Shown: positions 44,541-55,724 of the stretch, piece after piece
Layout: every line of letters begins with the position of its first letter
How positions within the stretch are numbered: the first letter of the stretch is position 1
From: Odiellus spinosus
Lineage: Eukaryota > Arthropoda > Arachnida > Opiliones > Phalangiidae
Assembly: GCA_963920705.1 (NCBI GenBank)
Contig: OY987225.1
Coordinates: 7,853,865-7,917,864, forward strand
DNA: 64,000 nucleotides
Direction: 5' to 3'
Made by a program: the position numbers and the translations under genes
The notes under the pieces: generated by a model
What the model saw: the letters and a program-made list of their open reading frames with translations, nothing else
What the model was told of the DNA's origin: nothing
Databases searched by the model: none

Positions 44541-47002
44541 CTCGATACTAGCGTTATACCAGAGGTATAGAGTACGATTCGATATTCTTGTAAGGTCAAA
44601 GATAGAGTATTGCTGCTTTGTATATAATGGTTTTAGTGAATACTGGAAAAATACGGTGGAAGGCGTTCAAAATAAGTTTGCTCAGCTCTACTCTTATAAT
44701 TTCTATCCAGTGACTAATTATAGGTATAAAAAAGTATAAGAAATTTGTAATTTAGGCTCAATTAAAAATAGGTTAATCTACCACGAAATTATGTTTACAT
44801 ATAAACTTTTAAATTCAAAAATTGATTCGAGATAGCTGTTAAATCAGATTAATATTAGAACTCCAAATTTCTATACTAGAAGTAAATCACTTTTTTATAT
44901 ATCCGATAAATCCACTTTAAACCCAATAAAGATAACGCAAAAAATCTGTAATAACTTCTGCGAACATTTAGATTTCTTCGAAATTCATCAGAATAAATTG
45001 AGAAGCAAATAATTAAAAGCTCTCTCGCTTACTTAAATTACTTGAATTAATTAAATTAATTTGTATAATTTGATCTGTATAATTTTTTATTCTATTTGTT
45101 ATTGTAACTCTTTAAAGTTTTAACTCTTTAAAGTTATAGTGTGTAACCTTTTTACCTCCCCGACTGAACTTTAGTTCAGGGGGAGGTTTTACACTGGTCG
45201 TGTCTGTGTGTGTGTGTGTCACTTCCTGTGTAACCGGATATCCTGTGTACGCGGATATCACGTGACCTAACTCGTAGAGCCAAATGTCTAGAGACATTAT
45301 CATACCAGCTTATCGTTCAATTCCTCCTTTAAGCGTGGCTGCAACATTAAGTTTCAAGTGTCGTGCAATGATATGCAAGAGGACGTCTCCAATTGCATAT
45401 TATCACCTTCCACCATCCACTTTACGGTCAAACCTCGATGCTGGACAGTTGAAGGCGATTATACGCAATGGGACGTCTCCCACTGTTATAATCACCTCCG
45501 ACCATCACGCACCAAGGTCCAACCACTAGTGTCGGATGTCAGCGGGCCATACTAGCGAGGCGTCCCTCACTAATATGGTCCACATCGACCCTCCACTCTC
45601 CAAACATCGCCCCCCAAGGGTAAATTGGCCGACACGTGAGCACTCAGGGTTACGACAAACGTCTGAGCATTGATAAGGTGGGATCTCCACCAGATCTTAT
45701 CACAATCGGATACTGTATAATGGCATTCGATTCGCTTATATAGTCTCTTTGGAAGTATAGTACATTGTAGCATTATGGCGTGATATCTTTTAGTGAATTG
45801 AAACATAATATTAATTTAAAATATAATTCAAAATATTATAATTATGTCTCTTAATCTTATTAATAATGTAGCTGAAAATTAAATTTTAAATTGGCGATAG
45901 TTTTGAAGATATTTAAGAAATTCTCTAAATATTTGACCGTTTAATAGCAGCTTGAGTTGACAGCACGCGCTAAGCTATTTTCCATATATCATTTAGTTAA
46001 AAAGGGCCGTATAGGCTTAGGCTTGCTGCAAACTCGGGGTGGATTGAAAAATTTAAGCCAATTTCTATACTAATACCAGCTTGAGTTGACAGCAAGCGCT
46101 AAGCTATTTTCCATATATCATTTAGTAAAAAAAGCCGAGGTATAACGGGCAGTATAGGTTTTGGCTTTCTGCAAACTCGGGGTGGATTGAAGAATTTAAA
46201 TAACATTATAGACCAATTTGTATACTTTTGTTTTTTATCTATTTTTGGTTAAAAAGTAGACTAGATATATTTTTTAACTTTGTATAAGCATCGCTTCTCG
46301 GGGTATAAATAAGCGAGATTATCATTTTTCCCACTCAATGATAACCTTGTGTAGGGCGAGGAGAGGTTCACGTTAGGCTTTCACGCTAGCGGTGTTGCCT
46401 CATTGATTCGGCAACGGCTCTTGGTTGCTAAGGCGGTGGTAAAACGCACCTATTATCACATATTTTGAGTAGTGTGTTTAAATAAGGCACGTACTTCTTG
46501 CAAGAACCCTTTGCAAGTACCTATTTTTCGGCGACTTGATTCGCAATGCTTAGACTGTAAGGCAAGTATGACTTTACAATAGGGAAAAAAAATACGATCA
46601 AGTTGGACATCCTACACCAAGTGCTCAATTATACTTAAAATCCTAATCTCTACTTTATTTATAAATGTATTTGAGTCCCGCGACTAGGATGTGCTATAGA
46701 GTATAGACCCAGACTTTAATAAATGGACAACTACTCAATAGCAGCCCCATTCCTACTACTAGGATAGGCTATACGGTAATTAAGGTAGGCAAGTTCAATA
46801 AGCCGCCACACACTTCCGGTCTGCAATTAGTTCACTAGAGTACTTGTTCGATTTGCGAACTTGCTTTAAGTTGTACAAACTTCGCAACTGTGATCCCGCG
46901 AAAAGATCGAGCCGGTTTACACTCGACAAGTTGCAAAAATTCTATAAGCGGATGCACATTGAAGTTGTTCGAGAAATCAAATATGCTTGAAACTCGCGCG
47001 AG

Positions 47003-47008
<6 letters not shown>

Positions 47009-47033
<25 letters not shown>

Positions 47034-47323
47034 CGGCGTGTAACGTAACGTCTTTACGCCCGGACAGCGGCCGCTATTGCGAACCAGGTGTGGCGCCAAG
47101 GCGTAAGGCCTTGAGCAACTCAGTTATGGTAAGTAACTACGCAGGGATGAGGACTGGGAATTGCCCACGCGACGGAAGGAGATGGGAATGGGGAAGAGGA
47201 AGGACCATTCCGTCGCGGACCATTCGCAACACTCCCTATGGGCAAGGGACCTGCGATTCGGGCAGGACAACACCCAGACCTTGCCACTGAGACGCCAGTT
47301 TACAGGAGTGCGCCACCACTCCC
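47009..47323 (-). mobile_element. Possible SINE or retroposed small RNA with poly(A)
   Basis: On the minus strand a GC-rich segment begins at about 47323 (GGGAGTGGTGGCGCACTCCT) and ends in about 25 A at 47009-47034, unlike the AT-rich surroundings. It contains an A-box-like GTCTCAGTGGCAAGG and, about 35 bases on, a 5-bp stem with 7-base loop, CCTGC-CCGAATC-GCAGG, like a T-arm/B box; GGCAAGG/CCTTGCC closes around it. The GTGGCG loop followed by TGTAA also recalls the SRP RNA Alu domain. About 290 bases plus tail fits a SINE. A target duplication was not clear. Confidence 0.4.
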
Positions 47324-47760
47324 GGTTTAAATTTCGCGTGTGTCAGGAGAAGCGCTGGATTTGCAGTATAGTCCTGGTCGATTTCCAAAACCGGAAGTCT
47401 AGAGACCCTCGCGAAAATTTTGGCGGGGAAAACTTTTGTCACGTGATCGTCCGCCATCTTTTTGTAGTGTGAATATAGCGACAGACTAACCAACGCCTCC
47501 TATATTTTATCATATCGGAGGTGTTGGACTAACAACTTGAATTTGGTTTGTGGGAAATAAAATTAGAAATAGTCTGGCAACCTGTTACTGCAAAAAGATG
47601 GCGGCGCGGCTATGAGACAAGCGCCCATTTCCGGCAAATCGACGAAAGTCGCGCGAAGAACCAGGCCTTAAATATTTTGAAAAATATTCTAGTTAGCTTG
47701 TCGTCATATGACGTTGTTTCCCAACTTGGTGTAATTTTACTCTGATCTGTCCTGCCTTAA
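47324..47760. other. GC-richer insert with a palindrome
   Basis: The palindrome CAACGCCTCCTATATTTTAT...GTTG (47491-47526, imperfect) is shared with 59308-59345. It is flanked at a distance by CCGCCATCTTTTTG and CAAAAAGATGGCGG (inverted, about 47450 and 47588). Perhaps a 300-bp fold-back MITE; its limits are not clear. Confidence 0.4.
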
Positions 47761-48725
47761 AAGAATATATTTTATTCTTCACTCACAGCCTTAATCCACA
47801 AAGAAGGTTAACTTAAAAAAAGGTTACTTAAAACTTTCTGTACAGACAAGTAGAGTATATGTAGACCGAGTAGCGCAAATAAGCGAAATTTTACATCGTA
47901 ATTTTTAGTTTAACCTGATATACGGAAAGCCAATGCGTTAGTTGTTTATTGATAGGTTTATTAGGGTTGTGTTGTATACTGAAGCCATGTATAGGTTCAA
48001 TGTGATATAACATTTTGCCTTTTCACGTTACTTGGTCTACAAATACTCTACAACCGTCAAAATTCTGATATGGTTTTAAAAGAAGAACCTTGACCTTGTG
48101 TATTTAATCTCATATCGAGATTAAATGTTTTTCGCATCTAATTTTAATTGGTTTATCAATATGTTATTTGTATATATATTTTTTTAAGATTTTATATTTT
48201 TTAGATTAAAATAAATTTATTATTCAGGAAGATTTTGTAGAACCTAGTTCTCAGGATTACCGGTGTTGAAAATTTATTTTGCTAATGTTATCTTGATGTC
48301 TGTGTTTTCTGCCCGCTATTTGGTAGTGGTAAGATTAATATTTTTCATTTTAATTAATTGACTTATTTGGCGTTTATTTGATAATTTGCTTTACTTAAAT
48401 TGTTCGTGTAAGGGCTATTTTACATATTACCAAAGGTTGCTAATTTCAGTTGTCTTAATTCTGACTTTTTTGTTTTAATACTGAATTATGGACTGGATTA
48501 TTTATCTTGAAATCTATGTGGTTATATCTTATTTATTTTCCTTTTTTTCTCTAGTTAGGTTTGGTTTTAAGTAGAGAATTATTTAGGGTTGTGTTGGTAT
48601 ACTGAAGAAATGCTTATAGGTTCAATGTGATATAATATTTTGCCTATTGGCGTTACTTGGTCTGCAAAAACTCTAGAGCCTTCAAAATTATTATATGGTT
48701 TTAAAAGAAGAACCTTGACCTTGCT

Positions 48726-48964
48726 TATTTTACTCGATACGCATTTATATTAAAATTAATTCATTATTCAGCAAATTTTTTTCCGACTCTGGTTCTCAAA
48801 ATTTTATTTTGAATTAAGTTTGATTCTTTTGCATTCAAATTTATCTTGATAAGAAGTATATTTTTGATCTGAATTATTGGTTTAATATATTTAGTGTTTA
48901 ATTGAGATATTATTTCTTTTTGCTTTCAATCTTCGTCTTCCACAAATGCCATAAATTTTAATAT
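48726..48964. other. AT-rich spacer between HP copy D and a P-like end
   Basis: No feature except AATTTTAATATTTTAGG just before the P-like end, which matches the bases outside the left end at 3390-3415. Confidence 0.4.
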
Positions 48965-49037
48965 TTTAGGTAAGGTTAGGTTAGTTAACATCACGTGGTT
49001 GTCGGGGAGGTATTATTTTGGTTTCCCAACTTGTTAA
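48965..49037 (+). repeat. Isolated left end of the P-like element
   Basis: TTTTAGGTAAGGTTAGGTTA, then GTTAACATCACGTGG, then TTGTCGGGGAGGTATTATTT and TGGTTTCCCAACTTGTTA. Same order as 3411-3470. No transposase follows, so this is an internally deleted or truncated copy. Confidence 0.8.
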
Positions 49038-50866
49038 TTTTAATTTGTACTTACACGATGGTAATCTAGAGTAATTATTTATTTATTTATTTATTCATTT
49101 ATTCATTTCCTTTCTTTTATGTTTTTCTTTAGCTTTAAAACGACGTTACAAATTATGTGTAAAAATTAGATCGAATAATAATATAACAGTATAGATGAAC
49201 CTGTATATATATATATGTATATATATGTATGTATTGAAACCCTTCCCGTCCAAATCCCCCTTGAATTTTTCGATTTTAAACTTAATTCCCCTCAATTAAA
49301 GGCAAATAGGTCAAAATAGGCCAACAATTTAAAGGTTTTTCCTTTTTTTCTGCCCCTCAACCTTTAAAAACTGTGGGAAAATATAATATAAACTTTTCAC
49401 ACCTAAGTGTTAAACGACATCCCAAGTCGACCGATCTTATAGAACCTTAACTAAGAAAATGAACAGTGGATTCGAGAGCAAAAACTGAGAAAGGTCGTGG
49501 TAAGAAGAGCGGAAGTCAAGTCCGACGGGACGGCGGCTAAGGCCGAAGGAGAAAAGATCCCCCGCTGGGACATTAAAATATCGCAAGGTTGGAACCCTTT
49601 AAAGGACGGAAGATTATAAAGTTAGCCCGTAAAATATTAAAATCAAGGAGAATCATTGCTTTCAAAAGGAATCCAATGCCAGAGACTTCGAAAACCCCGC
49701 CTAAAGGACAGAACGAGATTATCCCTCTGGGATCCGAAACCGTCAAACCGATCTAAACGTAATCTACCAGGAAGCTGACGAAAAACACACGTTGAACCCC
49801 CAGATGACCCCTATCGAGAATCAAATGAGAAGAACGTAATTAATCCAAGAGGAAATCCGAGAAACCGACTGAGAAGCGTAGTCCGTTGTCAACGAAATCT
49901 GAGGAAAAGAAGCCCCACATTTTTAATTCATCCAAGAGGAAATCCGAGAAGCCGACTGAGAAGCGTAGTCCGTTGTCAACGAAATCTGAGGATAAGACTG
50001 TATTGTAATCGCCGTTTGAACCGTTGTGATGAGTACATTTTGATTTTGCCCCCCTCCCCTCGTGTTTAAGCCAGATTGAATGTCGGGTTAGTTGAGAAAA
50101 GTAGAAAATCCGAGAGTAAGCAAATAACGTACCCTTAACCCTTTAGAAAAGGTCTAGACAGTGAAAAGTATTGAAATTCACAGAGAAAGTGAAGGTATTT
50201 CATGAAACCCCCTCCCCTGTTTCATACCGTTGTTTTGTTGAGAATAATATTTAAAAGTGCCCTCTATATAAAAGTGATCAAAGGTGTTTAATAGAATATT
50301 GTTAAAGGATTAAAGTTAAAGTTAACAGAGAAAAACCATAATTTCCACGCCATTCTTAGCGAAAAGAACTTGACGCGTCTTCCGTACGTTTGTAGAATCC
50401 CCACGATTAAAATTAGAATTAACGTTAGAACTAATTAACGAAGAATTAAAGAGAAAAACCATAGTTAGAAAAAGAGATCGAAAAACCTCTTCCCCCTCAT
50501 AAAGGGATGGTATCGTACCCTCTGTACGAATAGCCTTAGTAGTGTTTAAACATTATTTCCCCGAATATATGATTATTATTTTTGACTTAGTAGTTGATTG
50601 AATAAAGAGACGTTGCGTTACAAAGTGATACGAGTTTCCATTACTGAATGCTGATCAAGTCCAATTTTCCTCTTCTCCCCGTTAATTAAAAACTATCTAT
50701 CAAATTTACCCGCCCCAACCAACTTTTTCTATAACCCTCTTCGGGAAGGATTGTTTCTCTCGATCGCTCGGAATTTCGTCACAACCAAAATAAGAGACGA
50801 GAGACCCCGTTCGAGAGAAAAATACCACCACCGAATAAAAAAGAGATCGGTTATATAAAGTATATA
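49038..50866. other. 1.8 kb without recognised gene; one local duplication
   Basis: An (ATTT)n run (49080-49110) and a small ATATGT run (49205-49235) precede GC-richer DNA. 49838-49900 and 49928-49992 are direct repeats (CCAAGAGGAAATCCGAGAA, GCGTAGTCCGTTGTCAACG). C-rich runs CCCCCTCCCC recur near 50050 and 50210. AATAAAG lies at 50601. Some stretches look like transcript leader or trailer sequence, but no family could be assigned. Confidence 0.35.
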
Positions 50867-51082
50867 CAGGGTGTTTCTGAAAGGTCTGGAAAAAATGAAG
50901 GGGGTTTTTCGTGGGGTCAGACTGAGTGAAAAATGTTTATGAACCTTTAGTCTCACGCGCTGCGTTGCGTAGTTATGAGCCCTTGAAAATAGTCTTCAAA
51001 AATACGAAAAACGACCGAAAGGTGTAGGTAAGGTTGTGCCTTTGACCATTATTGTTTTTCAATTTAATTGTGCATAAGCTAA

Positions 51083-51694
51083 TTATCGAAAGATAAGTGA
51101 AGCAAGGTGTTTATTAACTAAAAAAACGTTGATACACACTTGAGCCCGTCTAATAAATGATTGTCTAACTCGTTCGAAGATCCCTGGTGTGTTGCGTATG
51201 GTTTCGCAGGCATCAATAATCCTTTGACGTAGATCTTCCACGTCACGCTCTTCACTAACATAAACTAAGTCCTTAAGGTGGCCCCAAAGAAATAAATCAC
51301 AAGGTCCGGAGATCTGGCTGGCCACGCAACCGTTCCGCCACGACCAATCCACCTCAAAGGGAATGTTTCATTAAGGAAAGCCCTAACTAGGAGAGAAAAA
51401 TGAGGTGGTGTACCGTCGGGCATAAACCACATGTCTCGGATCCAGGCCAATGGTACGTCTTCAAGAAGCTCGAACAGATTGTCTTGAAGAAATCGGAGAT
51501 ATGCCTCACCATTAAGCCTTGGCTGCAAAAAGAATGGTCCAATTAAATGGTCACCAACAATTCCGCACCAGACGTTTAAGCTGAATTGAACTTGGTGAGC
51601 CCTAACACTTGTAGCGGGGGGTTTTGATGCGCCCACTGATGCCTGTTGTGCATGTTCAATATGCCATCATCTGTAACTTAAAGGGTTTTGGGGT
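51083..51694 (-). pseudogene. Mariner-like transposase, left half of dimer 2
   Basis: Minus strand: VQFSLNVWCGIVGDHLIGPF, LRFLQDNLFELLEDVPLAW, FMPDGTPPHFSLLVRAFLNE (second D region), WIGRGGTVAWPARSPDL (third D kept), DLFLWGHLKDLVYVSEERD and VEDLRQRIIDACETIRNTPG. The middle of the PDLNPCDF block is shortened, which shifts the frame there. From HDG/PDG to SPD there are about 36 residues, so a DDxD-type mariner relative rather than classical DD34D. Confidence 0.75.
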
Positions 51695-51759
51695 AAGTTG
51701 ATGTCTTGATGTTGAGCGATAAACCACTGACAAGACATCAACTTACCCCAAAACCTTTT

Positions 51760-52360
51760 AGTTATGGATGAGGCAAATTTTTCCCTTGATGGCATATTGA
51801 ACATGCACAACAGGCATCAGTGGGCGCAACAAAACCCCCACGCTACAAGTGTTAGGGCTCACCAAGTTCAATTCAGCTTAAACGTCTGGTGCGGAATTGT
51901 TGCTAACCAATTGGAAAATTCTTTTTGCAGCCAAGGCTTAATGGTGAGGCATATCTCCGATTTCTTCAAGACAATCTGTTCGAGCTTCTTGAAGACGTAC
52001 CATTGGCCTTGAGACGAGACATGTGGTATGCGCACGACGGTGCACCACCTCATTTTTCTCTCCTAGTTAGGGCCTTCTTTAATGAAACATTCCCTTTGAG
52101 GTGGATTGGTCGTGGTGGAACGGTTGCGTGGCCAGCCAGATCTCCGGACCTTGTGATTTATTTCTTTGGGGCCACCTTAAGGACTTAGTTTATGTTAGTG
52201 AAGAGCGTGACGTGGAAGATCTACGTCAAAGAATTATTGATGCCTGTGAAACCATACGCAACACACCAGGGATCTTCGAACGAGTTAGACAATCATTTAT
52301 TAGACGGGCTCAAGTGTGTATCAACGCTGACGGAATGCATTTCGAACAATTTTTGTAAAT
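51760..52360 (+). pseudogene. Mariner-like transposase, right half of dimer 2
   Basis: Plus strand: MDEANFSLDG (first D), NMHNRHQWAQQNPHATSVRA, VQFSLNVWCGIVA, then a frame change near 51905, QPRLNGEAYLRFLQDNLFEL, YAHDGAPPHFSLLVRAFFNE (second D), WIGRGGTVAWPARSPDL (third D), FLWGHLKDLVYVSEERD, VEDLRQRIIDAC, ending DGMHFEQFL at 52358. It has the same short deletion after SPDL as the left half, so the dimer arose after that deletion or the halves converted each other. Confidence 0.8.
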
Positions 52361-52784
52361 ACGTCTGATTCCGATTATTAACTAATTGATAATTATGGTA
52401 ATTAATAATGGTTTCATGTAAAATTCCCTTTTCAACACCCGAAACACATGTAATAAACCACACTTTGAGTTCAAGTACTTCTGACCAAAGTTAATGATTG
52501 CACACCCCTAAACATGTTGATCTACTTTTTTTAGTTAATAAACACCTTGTTTCACTTACCTCTCGATAATTAGCTTATGCACAATTAAATTGAAAACAAT
52601 AATGGTCAAAGGCACAATCTTACCTACACCTTTCCGTCGTTTTTCGTATTTTTGAAGACCATTTTCAAAGGCTCATAACTACGCAACGCAGCGCGTGAGA
52701 CTAAAGGTTCATAAACATTTTTCACTCAGTCTGACCCCACGAAGAACCCCTTTCATTTTTTCCAGACCTTTCAGAAACACCCTG

Positions 52785-54257
52785 TATAGTACATATTTAT
52801 TTTCTACATTTCATTTATCTATTAATCAAATTTTTTTTTCTAAATATTTCCTGGCCCAAGATCGCCTCTCGCACCTGCATTATAATAAAGAGAACCAAAC
52901 CCTTTCTCAAACAATTACCCAGAAATCAAACAAACCTATCTCTAGGGGATTAGAAAGGATGTACATTGGCTACTACGAGGGAGACTATGGGTAACAATAT
53001 CAAAAATCTTGAACAGTTGGAACCAGCAAAAAGAGCCGTTAAAATGCACCCGTTTAAATCGAAGATATTAACTTTTTTCAAGGTTGGGTTTAATCAAGTT
53101 TAACATAGTGCACATAACTTTCCGTGTAACGTTCGAAACGGACAGACAGATAGACTTACCTAGAGAATTATGTATTTTGATATTTTTCTTAACGTGTATC
53201 TTTCTATACTGTGATTTTTTACCGAAGTTTTGAATAACCTCAGTGGTCCGAGTACGTCCATTGAAGCCCTATTGAATTTCGGGGCAAAATGTGATTTTTA
53301 TGATAATTTTAAGTTTAATAATTTGCGAATTTTTCGCCCCCCTTTGAATGGCGCCCAGGGCACGCGCCCTAGTTGGCCCACTAAATCTTTTGTTCTTTAA
53401 TGGTTGAGGGTTCCTATAGTCGAGTAATAAAATAGATTAACGCCCCCATCGCCGCGAGGACCGAAATTCTACAGACTGGCGATAATATAAAGCAAGGAAC
53501 GAGGGGTCCGACATTATTGAATCTGCTGTAGCCTGTACATCTGAGTTCTGCTTTGAGAATGCATTGAGTTGGAACTCCGAGTTCAGCTTTGATAGTGCAA
53601 AGAGTTCAAACATTTTGTACACCTGAGTTCGCGAATGTCTGCCCCCTCGGGAAGGAACCAACGTCGCTTATTATATAGATATCGTACCTGATCGGACATA
53701 CGTTAAAATTTAATAAAAAAATGTTGGTAATCTTTTTACTTTATTTTGTTTTCGATTTATATTAATTTGGTTAGAACACGTGGGAAGATCTATGGGTTAT
53801 ATTTTGATTTTCGCATCTTGTCAAACTCCTTATAAAAAACGGCTTCAAAGTGCTTATATAATGCAGATTTAGGCCTGGGGCAAAGATAATTATAATAGGA
53901 GGACCTGCCAGGAGAGAGTGTTCTCGAAAAGCGTTTTCTCTCTCCTAAAGTTCTTAGTGAGGTTTCGTGTTTAACACGGGGAGGGAGTTAAGATCGCGAT
54001 TGCGAACCCTCCTTCCTTTTTCACGGGTAGAAATGAAGAGAACGAAATCTGGTTTTTATTTTCAATAGGCACGTGATAACGAAGATTGAAAACTGTCTCC
54101 GATTATTCCAAACATGTGATTCAGCCGAAAATTCCGCGTTCATAATCATTTAGAATATGAAGAGTAGTACCAACAGATAATATTAGACTGACGTTTTAGT
54201 TTATTTAATAAATAGTTAAAGAGTTTCGACACGAAGGAATACTCTCGTTCCGTTAGG
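52785..54257. other. Intergenic DNA upstream of the protease exon
   Basis: No gene recognised. CTTATAAAAAACGG at about 53830 and CTTATATAATGC at about 53853 are TATA-like. A hairpin-like GGAGAGAGTG...TTCTCTCTCC lies at 53911-53945. These may belong to a promoter and 5' leader of the downstream exon, which is inference only. Confidence 0.35.
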
Positions 54258-54422
54258 ATGTCGGTTTTGTTATTGTGTACGGTGTTATGGTGGTCCTTGA
54301 TGTCCAGCGCTTTTCTAGGAAGCGACGACGCGATCGACTCTTTCCAAGCTTTTATCAGGGCGCACAATAAGAGATACCATCCTGCCACCGCCGAATACGT
54401 AAAGAGGAGGTATATATTTATG
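54258..54422 (+). CDS. Probable first coding exon of a cathepsin-like (papain family) cysteine protease
   Basis: ATG at 54258 opens a hydrophobic signal peptide (residues 1-19, leucine- and tryptophan-rich, ending near SSAFLG). It is followed by DAIDSFQAFIRAHNKRYHPA and EYVKRRYIFM. The spacing F-x2-F-x4-NKRY...E-x2-RR-x-IF is the start of the I29 inhibitor propeptide that keeps papain-family proteases (cathepsins L, K, F) inactive until processing in lysosome, gut or secretion. Codon 55 ends at a good donor (ATG|GTAATT, 54422/54423), phase 0. No further exon (ERFNIN remainder, catalytic QGxCGSCW) was found to 64000, so the first intron exceeds 9.5 kb, the remaining exons are beyond the window, or this is an orphan exon. 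The exon is intact and free of repeats. Confidence 0.6.
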
Positions 54423-55485
54423 GTAATTACCGAAATTCATTTAATATTATTTTATTATCGCTGATTTTCGGTATATTGCACCCGTACCGTTACCGTTAAC
54501 CAATCAGAATACTATAAGCATTAAGAACTTTATACGGTTTTGGAAAGGGCAATTTCTAAAAATTTGGAGACAAATGTATAATTGTCAAGAAATACAATTA
54601 TTTTCTTAAATGGTCGATTTGAACATTCAAATTGTTTCAAACGCGACTTGTTTTTTAAAAATCAGTTCTTTTCGTTGGCTTCCCTCGTACCCGCGTTCAG
54701 TCACGAGGCCAGAGTTAAAGGCAAGGTGACCACTTTTCCTATATTTCCAATTTTTCCTATATTTTCACCTCCTTCCTATTTTCTCCTATAATTTAATAGC
54801 AATTCCCATAATCTCCTATATTTCTACTCAATATCTCTAGTTAAGGGTAAAGTTATAAATCATAGTGTGAGCTGTGTCTGTATAAGATTATTTTAGCTTA
54901 ACTGTACATTTTCCAGTTAAAATTCCATACTATTTAAGCAATTGGATCATATTAATGCCATGTTTAAACCGGTGGCGAGTGTTGTGACGCAATAATATAC
55001 ATGGTTCCTACTTTTCATTAATTATTTTCCTATTTTATCATATATTTTCCACTTATTTCTTCCTATTTTATCCTATATTTTACATAAAATTCTTCCTATA
55101 TTTTCCTATATTTCGCAAAGAAATTTCCTATATTTCCTATATAGGATTTTCAAATTTTCAGTAAAGGGCAAGTACCGCTACAACAGGGAAATTTTTATTA
55201 CGCTGGGGACACTAATTCCTACAAAACATTCGGTTCTTTCTCTTGTAATCAACCACAAAGATCTCGAGGAATTTGCAAATCTGCTATGACCGTAATAAAG
55301 ACGTTGTGATATTGAACTTAAACTTGGTGCTATCAAATTTCGCGTTGTATTTGAGCTTTTTAAGCATCAGGTTTATAGGCTTAGTAAAAATAATATAACA
55401 GCTCTTAATTCTTATTTTTATCAAGAATGACAAACGTGGGAAGTTAGGTGGTACTATCTCATTAATAAAGAACTTCAATTATAAC
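54423..55485. other. Intron or intergenic DNA rich in TTCCTATATTT
   Basis: 54740-55155 contains many irregular copies of TTTTCCTATATTTCC, last followed by CCTATATAGGA. Low-complexity or an old MITE; no gene seen. Confidence 0.4.
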
Positions 55486-55724
55486 CAGGGACGGAAATAA
55501 GCACAAGTCACTGGTCATTTGTCCGATAAATTTTCCAAATGTCTCATAACTTTTTATTTTTAAGAGGGGGTCACTGGACAAATGTCCGTTAAATAAAAAG
55601 TACTTTTCAATACAGGAAATGTAGTATTGTCCGGTAATTTTGTTAAATGTCCGATAACTTTTGAATTTTAAAGGGGGTTACTGGACATTTGTCCAATAAG
55701 AAAAATTTCTTATTTCCGTCCCTG
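55486..55724. mobile_element. hAT-type MITE, copy 2
   Basis: 239 bp, ends CAGGGACGGAAATAAG / CTTATTTCCGTCCCTG, with perfect 8-bp duplication ATTATAAC (55478-55485 and 55725-55732). About 94% identical by eye to 39027-39263, so both are young. Confidence 0.92.

Larger units (their letters stand above)
42480..44740 (+). pseudogene. LINE 2 reverse transcriptase remnant
   Basis: Pieces in order: FIPRRPQSFNKTWYSIELKQ, KPNKLWSYVNERI, then AISRLKTKKATGIDEIPAVL, LIVPVFKKG..VENYRPISLL, HQYGFCNGRSTATNLI, VFLDFGKAFDYMSH (first D), VSNLGVPQGSCLGP-like block near 43565, KAYADDNKTL (YADD box), LNSSKTIVVTF. After the MITE and a GC-rich stretch come VRSKIEYCCFVYNGFSEYWK and VEGVQNKFAQ. About six or more breaks. 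The order matches Jockey/CR1-type ORF2. Confidence 0.8.
39300..45140 (+). mobile_element. LINE 2: non-LTR retrotransposon, split by nested insertions
   Basis: Endonuclease part 39320-39940, then about 2.5 kb of inserted DNA (P-like end, 1-kb unit, pentamers, HP copy C), then reverse transcriptase 42480-44740 and a 3' end at about 45120. There the short tail AACTCTTTAAAGTT appears twice, as in CR1/L2-like LINEs that end in short tandem repeats. ORF1 is not present. A 232-bp MITE splits the C-terminal part. Numerous stops and shifts make it older than LINE 1. Confidence 0.8.
45149..48725 (-). repeat. HP repeat, copy D (minus strand, about 3.6 kb)
   Basis: Reading the minus strand the tail ends GGGGAGGTAAAAA at 45149. 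The hairpin cassette occupies 45149-45580, with the CCATACTAGCGAGGCGTCCC-type hairpin at about 45547-45578. A 135-bp block (CAGCTTGAGTTGACAGCA ... AACTCGGGGTGGATTGAA, plus-strand words) is tandemly doubled at 45940-46205. CGCG-rich DNA follows near 46860-46990, then a GC-rich insert (47009-47660). The GTAGACCAAGTAACG blocks lie at about 47860, 48030 and 48655 (inverted). 47980-48725 is an inverted copy of 10617-11345. Confidence 0.75.
50867..52784. mobile_element. Tc1/mariner element, head-to-head dimer 2
   Basis: Ends CAGGGTGTTTCTGAAAGGTC and inverted GACCTTTCAGAAACACCCTG, with TA at both sides (50865-50866, 52785-52786). Left half minus strand 50867-51714, right half plus strand 51736-52784, joined by a 22-base centre (ATGTTGAGCGATAAACC...). 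The inverted arms CAAGACATCAACTTACCCC / GGGGTAAGTTGATGTCTTG abut it directly. Both halves lack the N-terminal DNA-binding domain. Same family as dimer 1. Confidence 0.85.

Noticed and set aside
46270-46620. LTR-like stretch with TATAAATAAG and GC-rich leader
   Set aside because: No paired copy, no TG...CA ends and no associated genes; not enough to call an LTR element.
49240-50860. Possible retroelement leader or trailer with AATAAAG
   Set aside because: No coding domains, no terminal repeats; only a local 90-bp duplication is clear.
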